Below, piece after piece: positions 1-5,868 of a stretch of 64,000 bases of DNA (position 1 is its first letter; each line of letters starts with the position of its first letter). A program made the position numbers and the translations under genes. A model generated the notes under the pieces. It did no database searches. It was not told the DNA's origin and saw only the letters and a list, made by a program, of their open reading frames with translations. The DNA is from Caulobacter sp. Root343 (lineage in GTDB: Bacteria; Pseudomonadota; Alphaproteobacteria; Caulobacterales; Caulobacteraceae): contig NZ_LMDF01000007.1 of NCBI RefSeq assembly GCF_001425745.1, positions 248,899 to 312,898 of the forward strand, read 5' to 3'.

Positions 1-702
1 GACTTCGCCGACGCCACGCAGGCGCTGCTTCGGCGGCTCGTACAGGAAGGGTTGCACCTTCGCGGCGTGGCGGGCCACCAGCAGGAACCGCTTGCGGCTC
101 TGGGCCAGGCCGCCCAGCTCGCCGCAGTCATGGGTCGTCTCGGCCACGGCGTAGCCGTAGTAGCGAAGCATCGAGATGATCTGGTCGAGCAGGTGGCGGC
201 CGCGCGTCGCGATCCGGGGCACGTTCTCGAAAATGATCAGTTCGATCGGGTCGTCCTGATAGGCCTCCAGGGCGAGCCATAGGCAGCGCAGCGTCAGCTC
301 GTTCAGCGCCTGGTACTTGACCGTCTTACTGACTTCCTCGGCCAGCAGGCCCGAGAAGCCCTTGCACGGCGCCGAGATGAACAGGATGTGCGGGTGCTTG
401 TGCTGGAAGGCGGCGTGCAGATCCTGGGGCGTCGCCTCGACGAAGTCGGCTGGCGGGGCCTTGTCGTGGAAGCGGCGATACTGGTCGACCGTGAACAGGT
501 CGCGGACCGTACCGGGTGTCCCGGTCATGCGTCCGAAGTCACGGATCGCTGCCGGATCGACGTCGATCCCACCGATGCAGTTGAAGCGCGCGCGCAGGTT
601 GCCGACGCGGGCTTGGCCGTTGTTGAAGCCCCGGGCCCCCGCGCCCAGGCCGCAGGCCAGGTGGGCGTGGTTGATGTCGACGTCGACGACGAGGGAGCTC
701 AA
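1..702 (-). CDS. C5-cytosine DNA methyltransferase (C-terminus outside window)
   Basis: The 234 visible residues are those of a Dcm-type cytosine-5 methyltransferase. Visible motifs in order are an AdoMet-binding start (GLGAGARGFNN), a DVD acidic strand, the catalytic Pro-Cys motif IV (SAPCKGFSG), ENVP (motif VI) and the QSRKRF motif VIII. The reading frame is open to base 1, so the target-recognition part is missing. The proposed TTG start at 702 overlaps the stop of the upstream gene (TTGA), typical coupling in this phage. A phage cytosine methyltransferase most often protects phage DNA from restriction; that role is inferred. The start codon is less certain than the function. Confidence 0.9.
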   Translation of the reverse strand, partial: MSSLVVDVDINHAHLACGLGAGARGFNNGQARVGNLRARFNCIGGIDVDPAAIRDFGRMTGTPGTVRDLFTVDQYRRFHDKAPPADFVEATPQDLHAAFQHKHPHILFISAPCKGFSGLLAEEVSKTVKYQALNELTLRCLWLALEAYQDDPIELIIFENVPRIATRGRHLLDQIISMLRYYGYAVAETTHDCGELGGLAQSRKRFLLVARHAAKVQPFLYEPPKQRLRGVGEV

Positions 703-1019
703 TGTGCGCCCTCCGACAGGGCGACGACGCCAGCGACCCTCACGCGCAGTTCCCTGCACATGGCAGGTCCAGTGTCGGGCTTGCCGGAGGCGTGGCCCAA
801 CGAAAAGGCGTCGGCGTCGAAGTGGCCGATCACCGCCTGCTGGCAGGCCAACGAGATCAGGTAGTCGGCGTGGACAACACCTGCTTCCGGGATCGTGAGC
901 AGGTCGACGACCGGCGGCGCGTCGCCTTCGTCAGCGCGGATCCGCCGTTCGGCTTCCGCAAAGAGGTCCGCCAGCTGCGCGCGGGTGATCGTGAGCGTGG
1001 TGATGCTAAGGAGGGCCAC
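699..1019 (-). CDS. Hypothetical phage protein, 106 aa
   Basis: GTG start at 1019, sharing one base with the stop of the upstream 36-codon gene, and ending in the start of the methyltransferase gene. It belongs to the tightly packed leftward early operon 2165 to 1. The protein is soluble-looking, with an N-terminal helix rich in Ala/Glu/Arg (roughly residues 12-32) and Cys residues near 60 and 87. I recognise no family. Its position suggests a function linked to the adjacent DNA methyltransferase or to the early takeover of the host, but nothing in the sequence proves this. Confidence 0.6.
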   Translation of the reverse strand: MALLSITTLTITRAQLADLFAEAERRIRADEGDAPPVVDLLTIPEAGVVHADYLISLACQQAVIGHFDADAFSLGHASGKPDTGPAMCRELRVRVAGVVALSEGAH

Positions 1020-1129
1020 TAGAGGAACGGTCCTTGAAGCCAGAGGGCGATGTGCAGGACGCCGGCGACGATCGCGGCGACCACGACGGGGATGGCCAGG
1101 GGGTGACCCCAGCGGAGCAGGGGCTTCAC
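1019..1129 (-). CDS. 36-aa single-pass membrane protein
   Basis: A very short gene with a GTG start overlapping the upstream stop (GTGA at 1126-1129) and an end overlapping the next GTG start. Residues about 11-31 form one hydrophobic segment (PVVVAAIVAGVLHIALWL), so the product is probably a single-pass inner-membrane peptide. A longer ORF in this frame starts at 1261, but that part reads as a low-quality arginine/proline shadow of the neighbouring gene. The function is unknown. Together with the upstream gene, which also ends in a membrane segment, it may form a small membrane pair. Confidence 0.55.
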   Translation of the reverse strand: MKPLLRWGHPLAIPVVVAAIVAGVLHIALWLQGPFL

Positions 1130-1635
1130 GAGCCGGCGGCGTGGTAGAGGTCGAAGACGGTCTTCCCGAAGAAGAAGGCTCCGATGACCCCGGTGGCAGC
1201 CAGGATGATCAGATCCTCGCCGAACCTCTGGACCAGGCCTTCGAAGACGCGGGCCCACCACGGCCGGCTAGGCTCGACCAGCTTCTGGCGCTCGAGGCGG
1301 CGCAGCAGCTCGGTCAGGCTGGGCTCGCGGGCGCTGATGCTGGTCGAGATGGAACGGGCTTCGACGTGGCCGACGTAGGGGTAGGGCTGGGGCCGCGCAT
1401 CCGCTTCGCGGATCGCCGCCAGCTGCTCGCTGGTCAGGGCCCGGCCGCACAGATCCTCGGTGATGTCGGGATTGACGCCCCAGTAGACGAAGATCGATGC
1501 GGCCTCGGCGGGCGTCAGCTCGGTGATGACCTTCGCGCCGCTCTGGGTCGCCCAGACGATGCGGGTCGCGGGAGTCGGCGCGCGCGCGGCGCGCAACGGC
1601 ACAGGATTGCCCAGCAGGGGCTGCTTGCGGGCCAT
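1126..1635 (-). CDS. Hypothetical protein with C-terminal membrane anchor, 169 aa
   Basis: ATG at 1635 lies two bases after the upstream stop; a GTG at 1641 overlapping that stop is an alternative. The N-terminal half is soluble and contains a segment on which an Ala/Glu-rich helix follows LTPAEAASIF. The end (about residues 141-160, LIILAATGVIGAFFFGKTVF) is a single hydrophobic helix, so the protein is probably tail-anchored in the inner membrane. Part of the PL operon, translationally linked to the next 36-aa membrane peptide. No family is recognised. Confidence 0.6.
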   Translation of the reverse strand: MARKQPLLGNPVPLRAARAPTPATRIVWATQSGAKVITELTPAEAASIFVYWGVNPDITEDLCGRALTSEQLAAIREADARPQPYPYVGHVEARSISTSISAREPSLTELLRRLERQKLVEPSRPWWARVFEGLVQRFGEDLIILAATGVIGAFFFGKTVFDLYHAAGS

Positions 1636-1637
1636 GG

Positions 1638-2165
1638 TCACGCCCCCGTCCAGCGGTAGACGCGCACCATGTGGCGCTGCAGGCGGGCGAGCTGCGTGTG
1701 GATCTTGGGCGGTTCGGGCGCCCAGCACCCGGCGAGCAGGGCGCCGCGATCGTCGTTCGGTGGACTCACCAGAACCTCGGCCGTCGGGCCGACGCCGACG
1801 TGGACGATGACGTCGCCGCGCCGGAACTCGCGGTAGTCATAGCGGCCGACCTGGGTCAGCCCCCACTCCTCGAGCATGTTGGCGACGCGCTCGTTCCACG
1901 GCTCTTCGTCGGGCCAACCCTGGTAGCCGTAGAGGTCGTTCAGCGCGCTGTGGGTGGCGTGCTCGGCGCAGAGGCGGATGAAGCCGAAGCCGTCGACGCC
2001 GTCGGCGCCGCGCCCGCCCGGCTTGTAGCCGATGCCGGCCTTCACGACCGCCTCGGCGGCTTTGGCCATGATCGCGGCCCGCGATAGGCCGAGGCCGCCG
2101 AAGCTGGCCAGGTTCAGCGGTGTGAACTGGTCACGATCCGCACGCTCTTTGGTGGTGGCGTCCAC
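1638..2165 (-). CDS. First gene of the PL operon, 175 aa; possible inactive NlpC/P60-like fold
   Basis: GTG start at 2165 with a good ribosome binding site (GGGGGAGA, 2171-2178). It is the first gene after promoter PL and its operators. The stretch GIGYKPGGRGADGVDGFGFIRL resembles in part the active-site region of NlpC/P60 proteins, where the consensus has Asp-Cys-Ser-Gly-Phe, but the Cys position is Gly here. A later RRGDVIVHVG resembles the His region of the same fold. If the relation is real, the protein would be catalytically dead. This is a weak motif-level impression; otherwise the gene is of unknown function. Confidence 0.55.
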   Translation of the reverse strand: MDATTKERADRDQFTPLNLASFGGLGLSRAAIMAKAAEAVVKAGIGYKPGGRGADGVDGFGFIRLCAEHATHSALNDLYGYQGWPDEEPWNERVANMLEEWGLTQVGRYDYREFRRGDVIVHVGVGPTAEVLVSPPNDDRGALLAGCWAPEPPKIHTQLARLQRHMVRVYRWTGA

Positions 2166-2192
2166 GATGGTCTCCCCCGATGGTCGAGGAAG

Positions 2193-2221
2193 ATCGTGAG
2201 AAATTCACGACGCCATGTCAA
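2193..2221 (-). promoter_or_regulatory. Putative leftward early promoter PL
   Basis: On the minus strand TTGACA (2216-2221) is followed after 17 bases by CACGAT (2193-2198). The same -10 hexamer at the same 17-base distance occurs in the rightward promoter at 3270-3298. The -10 lies inside one operator, and a second operator lies just upstream of the -35. It would drive 2165 to 1. Confidence 0.6.
2194..2210. promoter_or_regulatory. Repressor operator OL1
   Basis: Perfect inverted repeat TCGTGA-GAAAT-TCACGA overlapping the -10 of PL. Confidence 0.8.
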
Positions 2222-2227
2222 TGCTTA

Positions 2228-2244
2228 TCGTGAAAAAATCACGA
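2228..2244. promoter_or_regulatory. Repressor operator OL2
   Basis: Perfect inverted repeat TCGTGA-AAAAA-TCACGA, 34 bases centre to centre from OL1, upstream of the PL -35 and just after the end of the lipoprotein gene. Confidence 0.8.
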
Positions 2245-2249
2245 CATCG

Positions 2250-2561
2250 CTAGTTGAGGGTTGCTGACCGCACGGTGTAGGACCCGTTGGAGGAGGTGCA
2301 CGACGCTTCGCCAGAAAAGCGGCTCCGGATCGGTACGCCGTAAGAGTTTTGAGCATCGACCTGGCCGATGATCAGGTACTCGTGCACGCCGGTTGTGATC
2401 GTTGTGACTTCGATAAATTTAGCTGTGCTCGGCGCTTTCAGTTGGCCGCGGATCGCGTCCTTGACCGCCTTTTCAGCGCCGATCGGCATGCATGCCAGGT
2501 CCGAGCAACCCGTCAGCATTGTCGCTCCCGCCAGTGCTGCGGCTAGAAAAACGGCGCGCAT
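2250..2561 (-). CDS. Lipoprotein co-transcribed with the repressor (superinfection-exclusion candidate)
   Basis: The chosen ATG (2561) overlaps the repressor stop by one base and gives a 103-aa protein with a clean lipoprotein signal: MRAVF, a hydrophobic stretch, then the lipobox LTGC with Cys at residue 19. The mature part has a small domain with the pattern LKAPSTAKF...VDAQNSYG, a pattern I have seen in other small secreted or lipid-anchored proteins. Being transcribed with the repressor, it should be made in the lysogen. By analogy with lysogeny-module lipoproteins such as Ltp of phage TP-J34, it could block entry of related phages. That role is inference. Confidence 0.75.
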   Translation of the reverse strand: MRAVFLAAALAGATMLTGCSDLACMPIGAEKAVKDAIRGQLKAPSTAKFIEVTTITTGVHEYLIIGQVDAQNSYGVPIRSRFSGEASCTSSNGSYTVRSATLN

Positions 2562-3223
2562 CAGGCGGCCGTATGGTCGAGGCGAATGATCTTCTCCGCC
2601 TGGTGTGGGGGCGCGATCCAAGCGATGTGTGCAACCCAGACTAGGCGCTGATCTTCGAGCGTCGGCGCCTGCAGCGATTGCAGGTCGTAGACGTCCTTGT
2701 TGCTGCCCTTCATCAGTCGCTTGAACACGATCTCGCCGCTCTCAAGCTGGCAGAATACCAGGCGATGAAGCATGTCCTTCGTCGGCTCAGGCAGGCGCTC
2801 GTCGTAGTAGATCAGCGATCCGTCATCGACGACGCTTCTATAGGCGTGGCCTTCGACCTTCAAGATCACGACGTCCTCGCTGGCCCCCGGCGGGATAGGG
2901 GCATACTCCCTGGCCTGGCCGGAGGTGAAAGCGACCGAGTCGTCCGGCATGGCGCCCAGCTTGCCGACGATGCGGCCCATGCGCTCGCTCGGCCCGAACA
3001 TCAAAAACTCAGGCGTCGTGCGGAACTTCTTTGCGAAGACCTCGGCCTTCTTTCTAGAGAACGGACTCGTGCCGTTCTCATGCTGGATATAGGTGTTGCG
3101 GCTTAGCCCTAGGGCCTCGGCGGCGTCGGTCGCCGTCTCGTAACCGGCGCCCTCGCGGGAGGCCTTGAGCCTCGCTCCGGCCTCTCGGTTCTTCTGACGG
3201 GTTTTGGCGTCGGTCGTGGACAT
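2561..3223 (-). CDS. CI-type phage repressor (XRE HTH plus S24 domain lacking catalytic Ser)
   Basis: 220 aa. Residues about 15-70 are an XRE helix-turn-helix (ATDAAEALGLSRNTYIQHENG). Residues about 115-215 are a LexA/S24-like dimerisation domain. At the place where LexA and lambda CI have Gly-x-Ser-Met, this protein has VEGHAYRS, i.e. Ala instead of the nucleophilic Ser; a Lys (IVFKRL) is still present. It therefore should not self-cleave in response to RecA. Five TCGTGA-N5-TCACGA operators surround it, one over its own start codon. A possible -10 (TAAAAT, complement of 3230-3235) sits 7 bases from the ATG, which would give a leaderless mRNA as for lambda cI. Confidence 0.9.
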   Translation of the reverse strand: MSTTDAKTRQKNREAGARLKASREGAGYETATDAAEALGLSRNTYIQHENGTSPFSRKKAEVFAKKFRTTPEFLMFGPSERMGRIVGKLGAMPDDSVAFTSGQAREYAPIPPGASEDVVILKVEGHAYRSVVDDGSLIYYDERLPEPTKDMLHRLVFCQLESGEIVFKRLMKGSNKDVYDLQSLQAPTLEDQRLVWVAHIAWIAPPHQAEKIIRLDHTAA

Positions 3224-3230
3224 TTCACGA
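3214..3230. promoter_or_regulatory. Operator OR3, overlapping the repressor start codon
   Basis: TCGTGG-ACATT-TCACGA, one mismatch from the consensus, covering the repressor ATG at 3221-3223. It suggests negative autoregulation. Confidence 0.65.
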
Positions 3231-3245
3231 TTTTACCGGCGCTGA

Positions 3246-3262
3246 TCGTGAATGGTTCACGA
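3246..3262. promoter_or_regulatory. Operator OR2
   Basis: Perfect inverted repeat TCGTGA-ATGGT-TCACGA between the divergent promoters; centre 32 bases from OR3. Confidence 0.8.
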
Positions 3263-3269
3263 TCTGGGC

Positions 3270-3298
3270 TTGACCTTTCATCGTGAAAATTTCACGAT
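3270..3298 (+). promoter_or_regulatory. Putative rightward early promoter PR
   Basis: TTGACC (3270-3275), 17-base spacer, CACGAT (3293-3298). The layout mirrors PL: one operator over the -10 and one upstream of the -35. The predicted transcript start is near 3305, so the Cro-like gene could be leaderless at ATG 3306. Confidence 0.55.
3281..3297. promoter_or_regulatory. Operator OR1
   Basis: Perfect inverted repeat TCGTGA-AAATT-TCACGA overlapping the -10 of PR; centre 35 bases from OR2. Confidence 0.8.
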
Positions 3299-3305
3299 GC
3301 TTGGC

Positions 3306-3590
3306 ATGAGCGAGCGATCTCACCGACAAATCCTGGAAGACGCGGGCGGCGTGACGCCCGTTCGCAGGCAACTGGCGAGCGTCGGCATCGACCTGCCGGA
3401 TCCGACGGTCCGTTCATGGCCGCTCGGCGGCGAAGGTGCAGGCTCGATCCCGCCCGAGTACTGGCCGTCCCTGGTCCAACTGAAGATCGCCACCCTCGAG
3501 GAGCTGGCGCGCGCCGCTGAGGCCCGCAAATTTCCCGAATTGGCCGCCGAGAGACGCGCCGTGATTTCCGAAGAAGGCGCCGCCGCATGA
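3306..3590 (+). CDS. Cro-like DNA-binding protein, 94 aa
   Basis: Small basic-acidic protein divergent from the repressor. Residues about 15-55 (GGVTPVRRQLASVG...VRSWP...GSIPPEYW) have the spacing of Cro/YdaS-like helix-turn-helix proteins, where a short helix pair is followed by the 'IPPEYW' turn. ATG 3306 is chosen because it lies just after the predicted PR transcript start; ATG 3297 is an alternative that would overlap operator OR1. Its likely job is to bind the same operators and favour lytic growth, inferred from position. Confidence 0.75.
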   Translation: MSERSHRQILEDAGGVTPVRRQLASVGIDLPDPTVRSWPLGGEGAGSIPPEYWPSLVQLKIATLEELARAAEARKFPELAAERRAVISEEGAAA

Positions 3591-3678
3591 GCGCGCGCCT
3601 CGTCCCTTTCCCCGGTGGTGTCGAGCCCTCCCGGGAAAACAGCGCGGTCGGCATCCTCCCGCCGGCCGCGCGCCCACC

Positions 3679-3885
3679 TCAGAAGAGGTCGCAGGCCCGG
3701 CAATCGTCGCAGCGCCGGCGGATCCACATGCGTTCGATGGTGTCCGGGTGCAGCGCGAACCCGTCGCGGGCCTTGGGACCCTTGAGCGACTTTAGCCGCT
3801 TGCGGGTCTGCTTGCGGCACTTCTCCGGCTTGGCCGGAACGGACGCGGCCAATGGGGCCGGGCCCCTGACGCTTAAACTGGACAC
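3679..3885 (-). CDS. Small basic zinc-binding-like protein, 68 aa
   Basis: GTG start at 3885 preceded by a strong ribosome binding site (GGGGGAG about 8 bases upstream). The product is rich in Lys/Arg, and its end has Cys-x2-Cys-x2-Cys spacing (RRRCDDCRACDLF), with a further Cys near residue 23. This suggests a metal site and nucleic-acid binding. It is transcribed toward the Cro-like gene, against PR. No family recognised. An overlapping plus-strand frame (3587-4606) is open but reads as a shadow. Confidence 0.55.
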   Translation of the reverse strand: MSSLSVRGPAPLAASVPAKPEKCRKQTRKRLKSLKGPKARDGFALHPDTIERMWIRRRCDDCRACDLF

Positions 3886-3948
3886 CTACGCGCTCCCCCG
3901 AACTCTGGTCGAGGGAATTCACGCACACAATCTTAAGGTACGCAAGTT

Positions 3949-4248
3949 CTACGTGTGCCGCTTTCGGGTATCGCGTTTTCGTTTGTGCCGCTCCTCGGCC
4001 CTGGCCCGCGCCCTCACGGACGCCTGGCGCAGCCATTTCACGGCGTCCTTGCGCGTTTCGCTGTCCTGTTCGGGCGCGGCGTTCGGTCGCAGCTCGGCCA
4101 CGACCGAGGCGGCCTGGGCGAGCAGCTGGTCCATGACCTTCTGCACGTACCCCGGCTTGCGGATCTCGCCGACGGTCAGCATGGCCTCCAGGATCAGATC
4201 CTGGCGGGATGAGGGTAGCGAAAGCGGGGCTTTGGACTCGTGCGGCAT
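3949..4248 (-). CDS. Hypothetical protein with basic tail, 99 aa
   Basis: The protein is mostly helical, with a central Gln/Ala/Leu-rich segment and an extremely basic C-terminus (RARARAEERHKRKRDTRKRHT from residue about 79), suggesting nucleic-acid contact. The start is uncertain. ATG 4248 leaves a perfect inverted repeat (4262-4280) just upstream as an operator; a TTG at 4311 would place that repeat inside the coding region. Function unknown. It follows the 56-aa gene on the same strand. Confidence 0.5.
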   Translation of the reverse strand: MPHESKAPLSLPSSRQDLILEAMLTVGEIRKPGYVQKVMDQLLAQAASVVAELRPNAAPEQDSETRKDAVKWLRQASVRARARAEERHKRKRDTRKRHT

Positions 4249-4261
4249 GGGACTGATCGGT

Positions 4262-4280
4262 AACCCGACATGGTCGGGTT
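4262..4280. repeat. Perfect 8-bp inverted repeat, operator-like
   Basis: AACCCGAC-ATG-GTCGGGTT. It lies upstream of the ATG of the 99-aa minus-strand gene and differs from the repressor operator, so it may bind another regulator. No T-run follows, so it does not look like a terminator. Confidence 0.45.
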
Positions 4281-4402
4281 GTGGTACAGCCACCGGTTTC
4301 ACTGCGTCCAAAAATCGCGATTTTCTCCCCGATATCAGTCATCTAGCCGTCATTCTTCGCGTGCGGCGGGAAGGTCCGTGCTGGAGCACGCTTCGCGGGC
4401 GC

Positions 4403-4573
4403 TCATTCGACGACCGTCGGGCGAGGGGGCAAGGGCGCGGCGCGCGCCCCGTCAGCGCCTCGGCGCAGCAGGCCGACCGCCAGCGCCAAACCGGCCTTGC
4501 TGTAGAGCCGCACGCCCGCGGCCTTGGCCGCCTGACGCATGGTCTGGATCGTTGTGGTCTTGCGCGTGGCCAT
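4403..4573 (-). CDS. Tiny protein, 56 aa, paralogue of 49631-49777
   Basis: Start ATG at 4573, stop at 4403. The N-terminal 36 residues follow the pattern of the 48-aa protein encoded at 49631-49777: T-x-IQ or VIRQ, then AAKAAGV-x-LYS-x-AG, then a Leu/Val-rich end. Both begin with a few Lys/Ser/Thr residues. The conserved part looks like a small helix-turn-helix-like or two-helix peptide. Unknown function. Two paralogues, one in the immunity/replication region and one in the accessory operon, argue that both are real genes. Confidence 0.6.
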   Translation of the reverse strand: MATRKTTTIQTMRQAAKAAGVRLYSKAGLALAVGLLRRGADGARAAPLPPRPTVVE

Positions 4574-4602
4574 GGCCCCCTCGGCTTGATTGCGGGGTCA
4601 CG

Positions 4603-5001
4603 ATGAGGCCCGCCGTCATCAAAGTCAGTCTCCTGGAAGGGAACGAAATCGGTCGCGATCCGGGCCTCGCCGGTCGCCTGCGCGACTTCCTCGTCCAGAA
4701 ACACCCGCACCACACCGCCAAGTCGGTTCAACAGGCGCTTGCCGCCTTGGGCGTCGAGGTTGGGCTGGACGCGATCAAGAAATGGCTGACCGGCGCCTGG
4801 CCGTCCTGGCCCTCGCACGTCGAGGCCCTGCTGGGCGCCTACGGCCAGGATCTGGTCGAGGCCGTGTTCCTGCCGGCCGTGATGTCTGCCGAAGACCTGC
4901 AACTGGCGCGGATCGCCCGTGACGAAGCCGAACTGGCCATGCGGCGCGAGCGCCTGCTGGCCCACCAGCACCGGAGGCGGCTCCTTGCCCAAGCTCGCTA
5001 A
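4603..5001 (+). CDS. Hypothetical early protein with HTH-like segment, 132 aa
   Basis: First gene of the rightward replication operon, ATG at 4603. Residues about 30-70 (TAKSVQQALAALGVEVGLDAIKKW) have the spacing of a helix-turn-helix, followed by WPSHVEALLGAYG. This could be a CII-like or other transcriptional regulator, but I cannot assign a family. The C-terminus is a charged helix (RDEAELAMRRERLLAHQHRRR). The last bases overlap the start of the next small gene. Confidence 0.6.
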   Translation: MRPAVIKVSLLEGNEIGRDPGLAGRLRDFLVQKHPHHTAKSVQQALAALGVEVGLDAIKKWLTGAWPSWPSHVEALLGAYGQDLVEAVFLPAVMSAEDLQLARIARDEAELAMRRERLLAHQHRRRLLAQAR

Positions 5002-5152
5002 GCGCATCGCCCTGACCGCCGTCCTGCTCGGCCTCGAGCTGGTCGACGGCGTCGCCCTCGTCCTGCGCTCGGTTCGCGCCAGCGACTGGGCCAACGACCG
5101 CTGGGAGCGGGCCTACCGACGTCTGGACGGGCTGGTGAACGGCCCCTCGTAG
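4985..5152 (+). CDS. Small hypothetical protein, 55 aa
   Basis: TTG start at 4985 with GGAGG about 7 bases upstream, overlapping the end of the previous gene by 17 bases. Residues about 4-28 are moderately hydrophobic (IALTAVLLGLELVDGVALVL), so a membrane association is possible. The rest is charged (DRWERAYRRLDGL). The reading frame is open further upstream, but that part is a shadow of the 132-aa gene. Unknown function. Confidence 0.5.
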   Translation: MPKLAKRIALTAVLLGLELVDGVALVLRSVRASDWANDRWERAYRRLDGLVNGPS

Positions 5153-5226
5153 GCCGTCCGCCACCGTCAACGGGAAAGACCGCACCCAGAAACGCGGTCG
5201 GGGTTAGGTTTTAGGGGGATGGCGCG

Positions 5227-5868
5227 ATGGCCAACCGGAATCCGTTGCAGGTGTTCTACGACAAGGTCGTCGAACTCTTCGCTGAACGCGACGAGATCAA
5301 TCAGCGGATCGCTGAGACGAAAGCCGCCGCTGCCAAGCGCGGGTTCTCGAAGAAGGTGCTCAACAACGTGCTGCGACGCGCGAAGTTGACGCCCGAACAG
5401 CGCGAGGAAGAAGACGCGCTGACCCAGATCTACGAAGGCGCCCTGGGAATGTTGGGCGGAACGCCTCTCGGCGAGGCCGCTCTGCGCCGACTTTCCGAGG
5501 AGCGCAAGCGCCGGCCGGAAGGCGGTGACGATGAAGACTCCGAGCTGCCGTTCAGCGACGACGACGAACAGGAGCCGCCCGGCGGCGCCAGCGGTGACGT
5601 CGTTGCGGACGATCCCGTCGTCGAGGACAGCCAGGATGAGGCCCGAGCGAAGGGCGCGGCCGCCGCTCAGTCCGGTCAGCCGGTCCTGGCCAACCCCTAC
5701 AAGCCGCGCACCAAGCAGCGCGGGTGGTGGGACGAGGCGTGGTGCCAGGCCAGCGGCTCGGACGGCATGGACATCCCCGAGGCCTGGCGTCCGACGCCGA
5801 AGCCGAAGAAGGGCGGGCCGAAGCCCGAGGGCGAAGGTGGCGAGGGCTCGGAAGGCGGTGACGCGTGA
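5227..5868 (+). CDS. GapR/DUF2312-like DNA-binding protein with acidic linker and RMF-like tail
   Basis: 213 aa. Residues about 5-75 match the pattern of GapR (DUF2312): an N-terminal coiled coil (VFYDKVVELFAERDEINQRI), AAAAKRGFSKKVLNNVLRR, then TPEQREEEDALTQIYEGALGM. GapR is the Caulobacter protein that binds overtwisted AT-rich DNA. A long acidic, disordered linker (about 95-150) follows. Then comes NPYKPRTKQRGWWDEAW, which resembles the ribosome modulation factor/CrpP motif (NPY...W..GW). The C-terminal 25 residues are Lys/Gly/Pro-rich. A phage GapR homologue may act in replication or nucleoid takeover (inference). Confidence 0.7.
   Translation: MANRNPLQVFYDKVVELFAERDEINQRIAETKAAAAKRGFSKKVLNNVLRRAKLTPEQREEEDALTQIYEGALGMLGGTPLGEAALRRLSEERKRRPEGGDDEDSELPFSDDDEQEPPGGASGDVVADDPVVEDSQDEARAKGAAAAQSGQPVLANPYKPRTKQRGWWDEAWCQASGSDGMDIPEAWRPTPKPKKGGPKPEGEGGEGSEGGDA

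Noticed and set aside
3587..4606. Long rightward open frame of 339 codons after the Cro-like gene
   Set aside because: Only its first 30 residues look protein-like; the rest is a Ser/Arg-rich shadow opposite three minus-strand genes, two of which have better starts or a paralogue.
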